64,000 nucleotides of DNA from DASYXZ01 sp035308965 (GTDB lineage: Bacteria; Acidobacteriota; Terriglobia; UBA7540). The stretch is from the NCBI GenBank assembly GCA_035308965.1, contig DATGFN010000062.1, forward strand, positions 62,001 to 126,000. Reading direction: 5' to 3'. The translations under genes and the position numbers were made by a program. Below, piece after piece: positions 16,568 to 25,264 of the stretch. Each line of letters opens with the position of its first letter. The stretch's first letter is position 1. The notes beneath the pieces are model-generated. The model saw only the letters and a list, made by a program, of their open reading frames with translations. It ran no database searches and was not told the origin of the DNA.

Positions 16568-17815
16568 TCAATCGTTTTCCCGTCCCAAAATTTTGACTTC
16601 CTCTGCCGACTTCAATTCGTATCGCGTTCCACTCCACTCGATGCGGCGCGTCAGGCCCGCCACAATAAAATTAAATAGCATGATCCAGGGGACGATCGGC
16701 GTCAGTTGCCAGTAACGGGAGCCGAGGCGGGAGAGTATCGGCTGTTCTTCGGGAAAAAGTTCACGCGCCACCACGGTGCGGATATGACCTTTGATAAATC
16801 CCAGGATTAGGATGCCGAGCAGCGTGGCGATGATTGTCATCCGCACCGGAATCGATACTCCCGGGAGAATGAGCGAAACCAATCCCAGTAGAAATGTTCC
16901 GCAGTAAAGACAATTCGCGGCGAGCCCCAGCTTCCATAAGCGGGCGGCATAGACGCGAGTGAGAATGATCTGGCGGTTCGACCAGTGCAGAAATTCGAGA
17001 AATGATGAATCCTCGCGCGAGGCGACGAGGCAGCGCGGTTCAAAACGGATCCAGCCGCCGGCATCGCGTACGGCGCGATAAACCCCGTAATCGTCGCTGA
17101 CCGTATGCGCCCAATAACGTTCGGCAATTTGGAGGTGTTTAAAATCCTCCGCCCGAAGGGCCATGGATCCGCCCCAGGCGAAGTTCTTGCGGTGTTCTCC
17201 GAGAAGGGTGGCGACGGATGTGTCCCATGCCGCGCGCAACTGGGAAACAAATCGGGCTCCGGGAAGATACCAACGGAAGCCGGTACTCACGGTCACGCGT
17301 TTGTCGGCAAGGGGCGCAACGAGAGAGCGCAGCCAGTCCGTGCCGGGGCGGGCGTCAGCATCGGCGAATACCAAGACTTTGGCCGCCGAGTCCATGGCGG
17401 TAAGTCCGCACAACAGATTGTTCACCTTTTCCCCGCGAACTTCGGAGAGGCCAGCCACCCGCAATGCGGTCCTCGGCAAGGGGAACCCGTGCGGCTCGCC
17501 GGCTTTCGTCACTTTTTCCAACAATGCAATCAGCGCCGCGTGGGCGGGATCCTGAGCCGTGGCAACGACAAAGATTAATTGGTAGGCGGGATATTCCTGG
17601 GTCAAGAATCGCGTGAGGTTCTCTTCGAAGCCGGGGATGACTCCTTTACAGGGTATGATCACTGCGGCGAGTGGAGCGTATTCTCCCGCGGGCCGAAGTC
17701 GGCTGCTCCGCACATAACGGTGGAAGCGATAGCCGTCTCGCAGTGCGGCGATGCTTTGCACTGCGAGGAGAAATGCAAGAAAAGCATAAACTTCAACCGG
17801 CCAGCTTAATCCCAG
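16568..17815 (-). CDS. membrane glycosyltransferase, GT2/GT21-like, apparent CTG start
   Basis: About 415 residues. The GT-A core begins at AAVIIPCKGVIPGFEENL. The DxD is FADADARPG, and an acceptor-side YWAHTVSDDYGVYRAV gives the base. A downstream R/Q-rich segment (HWSNRQIILTRVY) is the QxxRW-type motif of ceramide-glucosyltransferase-like enzymes (GT21, HpnI-like). Membrane helices follow around 290-370. A GTG at 17761 would cut off the N-terminal membrane helix. The frame extends upstream (GLSWPVEVYAFLAFLLAVQS), and the only start-like codon with a ribosome binding site is CTG at 17813-17815, 7 nt after GGAGGT. Substrate unknown; a lipid-linked acceptor is likely. It is divergent from the next glycosyltransferase. 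Confidence 0.82.
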   Translation of the reverse strand: MGLSWPVEVYAFLAFLLAVQSIAALRDGYRFHRYVRSSRLRPAGEYAPLAAVIIPCKGVIPGFEENLTRFLTQEYPAYQLIFVVATAQDPAHAALIALLEKVTKAGEPHGFPLPRTALRVAGLSEVRGEKVNNLLCGLTAMDSAAKVLVFADADARPGTDWLRSLVAPLADKRVTVSTGFRWYLPGARFVSQLRAAWDTSVATLLGEHRKNFAWGGSMALRAEDFKHLQIAERYWAHTVSDDYGVYRAVRDAGGWIRFEPRCLVASREDSSFLEFLHWSNRQIILTRVYAARLWKLGLAANCLYCGTFLLGLVSLILPGVSIPVRMTIIATLLGILILGFIKGHIRTVVARELFPEEQPILSRLGSRYWQLTPIVPWIMLFNFIVAGLTRRIEWSGTRYELKSAEEVKILGREND

Positions 17816-17952
17816 AACATTGACCTCCGATTGAAAGGACGGAGAATTGAGCGCGGAAAGAAACGAAGTTTAGCATACCCTGAATAGGCATCTCAAAAAC
17901 TGCCGGCACGCGATTTGCATTTCGCAATATTTTTTGTAATTTGGATTCTTTC

Positions 17953-19134
17953 ATGCTTATTTTGGAAATCCTTCTGCTAATTGCATTTCTGCTCTGGATG
18001 GCTCTGGCCATCTTCTTGATATGGGCCACGCGTGGAGCCACCATCTTGCGCCCCGGCCAAACACCTGCAATTCCGGAGCGCTTTCCCAAAGTCTCCATCC
18101 TGGTCCCGGCACGCAATGAGGAAGGCGCGCTTCCGGCGGCGCTGGAATCTTTTGTTGCGCTCGATTATCCGGCCTATGAAGTGATCGTGATCGATGATGC
18201 TTCAACCGATGTGACGGGCCGAATCGCGGACGATTGGGCCGCGAGGCCTGCCAGCCGGGGGCGCGTACAGGTGATCCACAACAAGGAGCTGCCCGCCGGG
18301 TGGGCTGGAAAAGTTCACGCCTTAAGTCTGGCGGCCCGTGTGGCCACCGGCGAATGGATTCTGGCAACGGATGCCGACGTGGTTTTTCATCCCGAGCTAT
18401 TGAAGTTGGCAGTTTCTCTTGCACTTGAAAAAGGCGCCCAATTGGTCTCGGTAATGCCGGAGATGGAGCCAGGCGGCTTTTGGGAAAAAGTGGTGTTGCC
18501 CGCCTTCAGTTTGCTGCTTGCCACTCTCTTCCCCGCTCGCCTGGTGAACCGCCCTGGGTTTCCGCGCGCCATTGCTGCGGGGGCTTTCATTTTAATGCGG
18601 CGCCGCGATTTAGAAGATTTGGGGGGATATGAAGCGCTCAAGAATGTCGTCAACGAAGACCTGCGCATGGCCGAGCGCTTCAAGAAGCACGGCCGTTGCA
18701 TTTACCTGGCCGCCAGCCGCGGACTCTTCCACACCAGGATGTATAGCGGCTTGCAGGAACTCTGGGAAGGCCTGAGCCGAAGCGCTTTTGAAGGGGTGGG
18801 GTATTCGGTGGCCAAAGTTTTCGGCGGCGTCGCGGTTGGGATCTGGGTGGGCGTCTTGCCGTGGGTTGCGTCAGTTTACTTACTGCTCGAGGGGGCCCAG
18901 CAAGGTGATTTCGCCGCCGGTGGCGTGTCTTTGGCGCTGGCGCTGGGAACTTGCTTTGTAAGTGTTTTGATTTACTTGCCCGTGATGCTTTTTCTCCGGG
19001 TGTCCATTTTATACGTTTTCACTTTACCGCTGGCAGCGCTGTTTTATTCAGGCGTGGCTTTGAATTCAATGTGCAGGAGTCTTTTTGGCTCCGGCGTGTC
19101 CTGGAAGGGGCGCAATTATCGTCCGTCCGAGTGA
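17953..19134 (+). CDS. membrane glycosyltransferase family 2
   Basis: About 393 residues. An N-terminal helix (LILEILLLIAFLLWMALAIF) is followed by a GT-A domain: KVSILVPARNEEGALPAALE, VIVIDDASTD, and the DxD in ILATDADVVFHPE. EDLRMAERFKKHG carries the catalytic acid region. At least three C-terminal membrane helices follow. The family is polyprenyl or lipid-linked sugar synthesis; the arrangement resembles HpnB-like hopanoid-associated transferases, but nothing else hopanoid-related is nearby, so exopolysaccharide is more likely. A TTG at 17941 is an alternative start. Followed at 113 bp by the sugar transferase on the same strand. Confidence 0.85.
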   Translation: MLILEILLLIAFLLWMALAIFLIWATRGATILRPGQTPAIPERFPKVSILVPARNEEGALPAALESFVALDYPAYEVIVIDDASTDVTGRIADDWAARPASRGRVQVIHNKELPAGWAGKVHALSLAARVATGEWILATDADVVFHPELLKLAVSLALEKGAQLVSVMPEMEPGGFWEKVVLPAFSLLLATLFPARLVNRPGFPRAIAAGAFILMRRRDLEDLGGYEALKNVVNEDLRMAERFKKHGRCIYLAASRGLFHTRMYSGLQELWEGLSRSAFEGVGYSVAKVFGGVAVGIWVGVLPWVASVYLLLEGAQQGDFAAGGVSLALALGTCFVSVLIYLPVMLFLRVSILYVFTLPLAALFYSGVALNSMCRSLFGSGVSWKGRNYRPSE

Positions 19135-19246
19135 CCAGCAACAACGCGCCGCAGCGTGGATTGCGATGCAAAACGCCCCGAGAATTCTAACTCCAGGCCC
19201 AATTCTGATAAGATGAATCGAGTTGCCGGGCACGGGGTGCAGCCCA

Positions 19247-20692
19247 ATGTTTTCGCGCCACAATCGCGTAATCGGACTAATTTATCTTGCGGTCGACGCC
19301 TTGCTCGCCCTCGCGAGCTTTGGCCTGGCCTATTGGATACGTTTGCACGAGGCCGGCCTCCGGCCGTTATACCAGCTTTCCAATTACTTCTGGATAGTTC
19401 CGCTGTGCCCGGGACTCTGGGTTGGAGTGGGAATCGTGCTCGGGGTTTATCGCGAAATCCGCGAGGAAGAACTGCGCCGCGCATTTCTTGACCCCATTAA
19501 AATCGGATTCATCGCAACCACACTTCTCTTTGCCTTCATCTCGGCCCTCAAACTTGAGTATGTCAGCCGCTTGCTTCTGATTTCCTATGCCGCGCTCGAC
19601 CTGGTGGCCATGATTCTGTTCCGCCTGGCAGGCCGGTGGATGAGCGAACCCTTGCGGCGGGCTTTCTCGGGTCTTCGTCATTTTCTGCTGGTGGGGAATA
19701 CGCGCGAAGCCCTGGAAATCGCGCGACTGATCGAGGCCAATGAAAGCCGCGGCATGCGCCTGTTTGCCTTCGTCCAAGTGGGGGCCGAATCCCCCGCGGG
19801 GACAGTGAAGGGCGAACTTGCCTCCGCACTTTCGGGCTTGCGCCGCGAATATCCAGTCTACTCCCTGGAGAGTATCCCGGAGCTCCTCCGCCAGCACGTC
19901 ATCGACGAAGTCATTTTTGCGGTGTCAAAAGATGAATTGGAAAAGGTGCAGGAAACCCTTCTAGTTTGCGAGGAGGAGGGCGTCAGAACGCGCCTGCTCC
20001 TCAGCTTCCTGCCCCACCTGATTTCAAAAGTCCACCTGGACCGTCTGCACGAAATGCCGTTGCTCACATTTTCGACCACGCCGGAAAGTGAAGACCTCCT
20101 GCTTCTCAAGCGGGTGGTGGATTTCATGATGGCTCTGATATTTTTGGTCATCTTTTCGCCCCTCTTCCTGGTGCTGGCCATCTTGATCAAGTTGACCTCG
20201 CGCGGCCCTGTATTCTATCGCCAAACCCGTTGCGGCCTGGGCGGGCGTAAATTTACTGTCTACAAATTCCGTTCCATGCGCGCGGGTTCAGAGATGTTAC
20301 GCGACGAGCTGGCCGCATTGAATGAAATGGACGGGCCGGTTTTCAAAATCAAAAACGATCCGCGCTGTACCGCCGTGGGCGCGTTCATGCGCAAGTTCAG
20401 CCTGGATGAATTGCCGCAGTTAATGAATATTCTGAGAGGTGATATGTCGTTCGTGGGCCCCCGGCCTCCCCTGCCTGAAGAGGTGGAGAAGTACGAGCCC
20501 TGGCAGCGGCGCCGCCTTCGAATGCATCCCGGCCTGACTTGCCTCTGGGCCCTTGAAGGCCGCAACAAACTCAATTTCAAACGTTGGATGGAACTTGACC
20601 TCGAATACATCGACCACTGGTCGCCCTCGCTCGACTGGAAAATTATCCTGAAGACCATCCCGGTGGTCCTGCTGGGACGTGGAGCAAGTTGA
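19247..20692 (+). CDS. polyprenyl-phosphate sugar phosphotransferase (EPS initiating enzyme)
   Basis: 481 residues. It transfers a sugar-1-phosphate to undecaprenyl phosphate, the first step of exopolysaccharide synthesis at the inner membrane. The N-terminal half has four or five membrane helices, then a nucleotide-binding CoA_binding_3-like domain (LLVGNTREALEIARLIE). The C-terminal catalytic domain begins KRVVDFMMALIFLVIFSP and has the GPVFYRQTRCGLGG, VYKFRSMR, FSLDELPQLMNILRGDMS and FVGPRPP motifs of WbaP/WcaJ/EpsL enzymes. ATG 19247 replaces an upstream TTG. Sugar specificity cannot be read. Convergent with the GT4 gene 40 bp downstream. Confidence 0.93.
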   Translation: MFSRHNRVIGLIYLAVDALLALASFGLAYWIRLHEAGLRPLYQLSNYFWIVPLCPGLWVGVGIVLGVYREIREEELRRAFLDPIKIGFIATTLLFAFISALKLEYVSRLLLISYAALDLVAMILFRLAGRWMSEPLRRAFSGLRHFLLVGNTREALEIARLIEANESRGMRLFAFVQVGAESPAGTVKGELASALSGLRREYPVYSLESIPELLRQHVIDEVIFAVSKDELEKVQETLLVCEEEGVRTRLLLSFLPHLISKVHLDRLHEMPLLTFSTTPESEDLLLLKRVVDFMMALIFLVIFSPLFLVLAILIKLTSRGPVFYRQTRCGLGGRKFTVYKFRSMRAGSEMLRDELAALNEMDGPVFKIKNDPRCTAVGAFMRKFSLDELPQLMNILRGDMSFVGPRPPLPEEVEKYEPWQRRRLRMHPGLTCLWALEGRNKLNFKRWMELDLEYIDHWSPSLDWKIILKTIPVVLLGRGAS

Positions 20693-20732
20693 GACTGTCC
20701 GAAGTGCTTCCGCCTCATGCCGGGAAGCCAGG

Positions 20733-21959
20733 CTAACGCAAGGCAGTTTCATAGGCGGCGAGCAAAGTTTTCTTTTCAGTCTGCCAATCCAATTTCTCCT
20801 CGATTCGCTTGCGTGCCCGTTCGCCGAGGTCGCGGCGCAAGGGTTCCGAATCCAGAAGGTTCAGGATTTGCGCGGCAAAATCCGCAGGGTCATTGGGCCG
20901 CGCATAGAGGGCCGTGTCACCCGCCGAGCGCCGCCCCTCGGTGAGATCGTAAAGGACGACGGGACGGCCAAAAGCCATATATTGAAGGATTTTATTCATC
21001 GTGGACTTGTCGTTCATAGGATTGGCGGGGTCGGGCGCCACGCAGACGTCGGCAGTGCACAGGTAGGCGGCGAGTTCGTCCGCCGATATCCGGCCCGTAA
21101 ATCTGACCCATTCATCCAATCCCTTTTGTGTGGAGAGTGCCCTCAATCGCGGGGACTCGGTCCCCGAGCCGATCATGACAAAAAAAACATCGCGGCGATT
21201 CCGGGTCTTCACGATGTATTCAACCGACTCCAGCAATAAATCCAGACCGTCTTGAAACCCCATGACGCCGACGTAGGCTACAAGGTGGGCTTTGCCCTCT
21301 TTGAGTTCGTTTCGCGGCGCCACGCGCTGAATGTGATTCAGGTCGGGCAGGCTGCGCACCACGAATACTCTTTCGGGACTCATGCCGCCGCGCGCACGCG
21401 CGATTTCGCGGTAGGACTCGTTGGTGGCAATGGATACGGAAGCCGTCCGGAATGACCACCGCTCAGCCAGGCAGACGAGGCGGTAGAACAAGCCGTGCTT
21501 CTTGAATTTGGCCTCGAAGAGTTCGGGATTCAAGTCGTGGTGGTCAAAAATAAATCGCACGCCGAGGAATTTGAACGCGAGCCCAATCAGGAAAATCGTA
21601 TCGGGCGGATTTGCTGCTTGCAGGATCCGGAAACGCGTCTTCCGGTAAATGTGGACGGCCAGGAAGAACTCGACGGCCAAGGCCCAGGTATATTCCGCCA
21701 GATAACCCACGAGGCCGGATGCCTCCCAAATCTTGTGCCGGTATATTTCGATTCCCTCGAGCGTCTCACGGCTCTTTTCAAATCCTTTACCCTTGGGACA
21801 GATGATCGAGACTCCGTAACCCGCATCGCGCAACGCGGAAGCCTCCTGCCAGATGCGCCGGTCAAAAGGGACGGGAAGATTTTCCACGATAATGCAGATG
21901 GAAATTTGGGAAGTCGGGTGTCGGGTCTCGGGAGATTGAATCTTAAGATTATTCATCAA
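20733..21959 (-). CDS. glycosyltransferase family 4
   Basis: 408 residues with a GT-B fold. The N-terminal SICIIVENLPVPFDRRIWQEA is a pattern of EPS/teichuronic GT4 enzymes (EpsE/TuaC-like). FDHHDLNPELF marks the acceptor half and FGRPVVLYDLTEGRRSAG the E-x7-E nucleotide-sugar region. The first 20 residues (with SPETRHPTSQ) are encoded by a heptamer tract at 21912-21932, so the true start may lie just downstream. 33 bp after the asnB stop on the same strand: likely one transcript with asnB and the helical-barrel gene. Confidence 0.9.
   Translation of the reverse strand: MMNNLKIQSPETRHPTSQISICIIVENLPVPFDRRIWQEASALRDAGYGVSIICPKGKGFEKSRETLEGIEIYRHKIWEASGLVGYLAEYTWALAVEFFLAVHIYRKTRFRILQAANPPDTIFLIGLAFKFLGVRFIFDHHDLNPELFEAKFKKHGLFYRLVCLAERWSFRTASVSIATNESYREIARARGGMSPERVFVVRSLPDLNHIQRVAPRNELKEGKAHLVAYVGVMGFQDGLDLLLESVEYIVKTRNRRDVFFVMIGSGTESPRLRALSTQKGLDEWVRFTGRISADELAAYLCTADVCVAPDPANPMNDKSTMNKILQYMAFGRPVVLYDLTEGRRSAGDTALYARPNDPADFAAQILNLLDSEPLRRDLGERARKRIEEKLDWQTEKKTLLAAYETALR
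21912..21932. repeat. three tandem heptamers NGTCGGG-type
   Basis: AGTCGGG, TGTCGGG, TCTCGGG lie inside the annotated N-terminus of the GT4 gene. They encode part of a leader before the conserved fold begins, so either the gene starts later or the repeat was incorporated. Confidence 0.65.
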
Positions 21960-21992
21960 GAATTCCGCTCAGACTCTCTTGCCAATTCGGAC

Positions 21993-23849
21993 TCAAGCTC
22001 TACTTCTTGCCCAAAGTTCAAAATTCACCAACGCCCAAAGTTGTTTCTGCCGGTCGCGGATGCCGTCAAAGTGTTCATGCACAAATTTCTCCGTGCTGGC
22101 TTTGGAAAAATAACCACGCGTTTTTGCCTGGGACGAAAGCACCAGGTCGCCTACCATGGTCCTTAATTCCTTTTTGAACCACGGCCCCACCGGCACCGTG
22201 AAACCCACCTTACGGCGGCGCAAAGTCTCCTGCGGCAGGTAAGGTTTGAGGGCGCGCCGCAGGAGGACTTTGGTCTGAAACCCTTGGATGAGCAACCGGC
22301 TGGGGATCTTCGCCGCCAGCTCCACCAATTTGTGATCGAGGAAGGGTACGCGCTCCTCGATGCTTGCCGCCATCGTCATCTGGTCTCCGCGCAGAAGAAG
22401 ATTATCCGGCAGCCAGATCTTCAAGTCTGCATATAGCATTCGCTTCAGGGGCGAGCGGCTGCGGACGCGCTCCAGCGTTTCCTCAAAAACTCGGGCCGGA
22501 TGGGCTACGTCCACTTGCGCCAGGAAATCGGGCGCAAAAAGGGCCTCCCGCTCCTGGCGCGAAAATGAAGCAAACCAGGTTGCCGACCGCTCTGCTTCAT
22601 TTTGAATGGAAAGCGTCTCGAGCGCCAATTTTACACGCCTTTGCCGGTAAGGCAGCCAGCGAACTATCGCCCGGACCATATTGTGAGGGAGGGCGGAGAC
22701 CATGCCCGCCAACCGGTCGGCAGCGTACTTGGGATAGCCCGCGAATAATTCGTCGCCACCCTCTCCCGCCAAAACCACTTTTACGCTGCGCGCCGCAAGT
22801 TGTGAAACCTTATACAGAGCGATGTCTGTAGGTTCGGCCACCGGCTCCCCGCGGAATTCCACCAGGCGCGGCAATTCCATCGCCATGTCTTGCGCCGTCA
22901 CCACCAGCTCCTGATGATCGGTTTTGAATCGCTCCGCCACCCGCCGGGCATGGGGTAATTCGCTAAATCCGGGCTCATTGAAACCCACCGAAAAGGTCTT
23001 GAGCGGGCGCGCGCCGAGCTCCGCCATGAGCGCCACCACCGCGCTCGAATCCGTGCCGCCGCTCAAGAACGCGCCCAGCGGAACATCTGAAATCAGGCGC
23101 AGCCGGATGGATTCCCTCAGATGGGCCACTACTTCCTGCGCCAGGGCGTCCACCGAGACCGGATCCTCTTCTTCGGCGGGAATATCCCAGTAGGCTTTGA
23201 TGTGAACGCCGTGCGAATCGGCCGTCAAAATATGCCCGGGTAGAAGTTTTTCCACTCCCTTATAAAAGGTGTGCGGCGAAGGCACGTAACGGAAGCCAAA
23301 GAAGTCGTAGACGGATTGCGAATTGACCTCAAGGGGCTGCTCGCACAATTCGCGCAACGCCCGCAGCTCGGAAGCGAAAACAATGCGCCCGGGTTCGAGG
23401 CGATAATAAAGAGGTTTCACCCCTAGCCGGTCGCGCGCAAGTAGCAGGCGGCGTTTGCGGCTGTCCCACAAAGCGAATGCAAACATTCCCCGCATCTGGT
23501 CCGGGCAATTAAGGTCGTGCTCCTCATACAGGTGGAGAATGGTTTCGGTGTCGGTGGACGTTTGGAACCGATGTCCGCGTGATTCGAGTTCGGGACGCAG
23601 CTCCCGGAAGTTATAAATCTCGCCGTTGAAAGTTATCCAAACGGTCCGGTCTTCGTTGGCGATGGGCTGGCGCCCACCCGGAAGGTCAATGATGCTCAGT
23701 CGGCGGTTGCCGAGGCCCAGCTCGCCGTCAACATAGAAGCCCTCATCATCGGGGCCCCGATGTGCCATCGCATCCATCGCCCTCTTCAGTGAGGACGAGT
23801 TCGCGGGGACGTGGGTTTCAAAATTAAAGATTCCGCAAATGCCGCACAT
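21993..23849 (-). CDS. asnB: asparagine synthase (glutamine-hydrolysing), EPS-locus copy 1
   Basis: 618 residues. The N-terminal Ntn glutaminase domain begins MCGICGIFNF, with Cys2 as nucleophile. HRGPDDEGF, LGNRRLSIIDL and NGEIYNFRELRPELE follow. The synthetase domain has the ATP pyrophosphatase loop FLSGGTDSSAVVALM and GEGGDELFAGYPKY. Members in polysaccharide loci (XrtA-type amidotransferases) may amidate sugars rather than make asparagine. The gene sits between the helical-barrel gene (116 bp upstream, across heptamer arrays) and GT4 (33 bp downstream), supporting a polysaccharide role. A second, more distant copy lies at 25265 on the other strand. Confidence 0.95.
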   Translation of the reverse strand: MCGICGIFNFETHVPANSSSLKRAMDAMAHRGPDDEGFYVDGELGLGNRRLSIIDLPGGRQPIANEDRTVWITFNGEIYNFRELRPELESRGHRFQTSTDTETILHLYEEHDLNCPDQMRGMFAFALWDSRKRRLLLARDRLGVKPLYYRLEPGRIVFASELRALRELCEQPLEVNSQSVYDFFGFRYVPSPHTFYKGVEKLLPGHILTADSHGVHIKAYWDIPAEEEDPVSVDALAQEVVAHLRESIRLRLISDVPLGAFLSGGTDSSAVVALMAELGARPLKTFSVGFNEPGFSELPHARRVAERFKTDHQELVVTAQDMAMELPRLVEFRGEPVAEPTDIALYKVSQLAARSVKVVLAGEGGDELFAGYPKYAADRLAGMVSALPHNMVRAIVRWLPYRQRRVKLALETLSIQNEAERSATWFASFSRQEREALFAPDFLAQVDVAHPARVFEETLERVRSRSPLKRMLYADLKIWLPDNLLLRGDQMTMAASIEERVPFLDHKLVELAAKIPSRLLIQGFQTKVLLRRALKPYLPQETLRRRKVGFTVPVGPWFKKELRTMVGDLVLSSQAKTRGYFSKASTEKFVHEHFDGIRDRQKQLWALVNFELWARSRA

Positions 23850-23856
23850 GGTAGAT

Positions 23857-23995
23857 GTTCTCAGTTCTCAGTTCTCAGTTCTCAGTTGTCAGGCAGTCGA
23901 AAGTCGAAAGTCGAAAGTTAAAAGTCGAAGGTTGAAAGTTAAAAGTTGAAACGTCAACCAGGAATTCACTTTTGACTTTTGAATTTTGAACTTTG
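23857..23995. repeat. three adjacent heptamer arrays (5, 8 and 4 units)
   Basis: Array 1, 23857-23891: GTTCTCA four times then GTTGTCA. Array 2, 23896-23951: eight units of GTCGAAA type (GTCGAAA x3, GTTAAAA, GTCGAAG, GTTGAAA, GTTAAAA, GTTGAAA). Array 3, 23968-23995: four units (ACTTTTG x2, AATTTTG, AACTTTG). Array 3 overlaps the last codons of the gene ending at 23966, giving its QSSKFKSQK terminus. The arrays fill nearly all the space between that gene and asnB. Confidence 0.95.
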
Positions 23996-25132
23996 AATTT
24001 CTTCCCGCTTACCAAACCCATCCCCACAAATCGGGACCAACAAATGGAAGAGTGTCATCGATTGAGCGCGGGGATACGATCGTGTATCGCGCAAAAATCC
24101 ATAGTCGCCGGTTGAGAAGCCGAAACTCCCATCCGCTCGTTGGCGGGCCAGGCAGCGCGCATAACAGCGTTGGCTAAGCTCGGTGGCGTCGGGAAGGCCG
24201 TAATCAGCGGCCTCGTGCAGGGCGGCAGCCAAAACCGCTGTGTAGTAATCGACTTCCGCCCCCCCACCCTCAACGGTCGAACAGTCTGCCGCGCTGGCGC
24301 CGGAGGGCCGCACCCCGCGCGCAAGAAGGCCCGCCAGTTTCGCGATAATGGATGGCGCGCGCGATCCCGGCCGAAGCGAATCGACCCAGGCGAGTTTCAA
24401 AAACTGAAATGCGTTGTATTGGAAGCAGAGGTAGTGGACTCGTTCGCGTTCGTAAGTGCTTTCCACGATGTAGGGGAGTTCGCCCGTATCGAGCTGAACT
24501 TCAGCAATGAAATCGAGCAAGGGGTCAATGTGTTGCAGAAATCTTTCCTCACCACTCGCTTTCCACATCCGGGCAAAAAGCCACGCAGCTTCCACCGAGT
24601 TGTTGGGCACCTTGCCGCGGGGGATTTGATAGTAATTGATGGCCTTCCCCGCGCTGTGATTTTGAAACCCGATGTTTGTGACAAGGTATTCATACCAGCG
24701 TTCCGCCGCCTGAAGAAGGCCCGGACGCGGTTCACGCGCGTAGGTAGCAAGCATGGCGATGGCGCCCCAGTCCCCCTCGACTGTCGCCACCAGCTCTTTC
24801 CGCTCCCGAAGCGGATAATCCCAGAACCCCTCCGGCTTTTGCAGTTGGCGTGTCGCTTCCGTGCACCCCAGGGCGATTTCCCGATATCGTTTCATGCCGG
24901 TTGCTTCAAACAGCATCCAGTTGGCGAGAACCCAGTAACCCTGGGTTTGCATGAACACAAAATCATCCCGCCAGGGGATGAAAGGCAGCGCGCTTTTGAG
25001 GAAGCGCCAGGCGCGCAGGTTGAATCGGACACCGCTGTCCGGACCGGTGAGCAGGCTGCGCTTGAAGTGGTTCTTGAACAGATGCGCGTGCAGGCGCTCG
25101 GCCGAATTGAGGAGTTCCTCGCGATGGACCAT
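23966..25132 (-). CDS. helical-barrel (six-hairpin glycosidase-like) protein of EPS locus
   Basis: 388 residues, no signal peptide. Repeated helical segments with conserved aromatic and acidic residues (WRDDFVFMQTQGYWVLANWMLFEATG, VEGDWGAIAMLATYA, RGKVPNNSVEAAWLFARMWK, DTGELPYIVEST) look like an alpha/alpha barrel as in six-hairpin glycosidases and terpenoid-cyclase-fold proteins. The family has no function I can name; a polysaccharide-modifying role follows from position beside asnB and GT4. Catalytic acids cannot be assigned. A stop codon five codons upstream limits the start to 25132. The final residues QSSKFKSQK are encoded by a heptamer array, so the true domain ends earlier. Divergent from asnB copy 2. 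Confidence 0.75.
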   Translation of the reverse strand: MVHREELLNSAERLHAHLFKNHFKRSLLTGPDSGVRFNLRAWRFLKSALPFIPWRDDFVFMQTQGYWVLANWMLFEATGMKRYREIALGCTEATRQLQKPEGFWDYPLRERKELVATVEGDWGAIAMLATYAREPRPGLLQAAERWYEYLVTNIGFQNHSAGKAINYYQIPRGKVPNNSVEAAWLFARMWKASGEERFLQHIDPLLDFIAEVQLDTGELPYIVESTYERERVHYLCFQYNAFQFLKLAWVDSLRPGSRAPSIIAKLAGLLARGVRPSGASAADCSTVEGGGAEVDYYTAVLAAALHEAADYGLPDATELSQRCYARCLARQRADGSFGFSTGDYGFLRDTRSYPRAQSMTLFHLLVPICGDGFGKREEIQSSKFKSQK

Positions 25133-25264
25133 CTCGGTGAGAGTTTAAACGAAGGCTGCGAATTCCGTGCGATTTTAAAATGTCGAATTCGAACGCTGGA
25201 TTGTGGAAATGCGCGGACAGACTTTCCCCATTCTCCCGCCATTGCCGTCTATAATCATTCCGAA

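Noticed and set aside
17818..17820. ATG just upstream of the CTG start of the GT2/GT21-like gene
   Set aside because: It is out of frame and reaches a stop after four codons; it is too close to GGAGGT to be the main start.
23857..23995. CRISPR-like repetitive region
   Set aside because: Units are 7 nt and contiguous with no unique spacers, and no cas gene is present.
24140..25264. 375-codon open extension in frame with the second asnB
   Set aside because: It is antisense to the 388-residue gene and would bury the catalytic Cys2, which must be N-terminal in AsnB.
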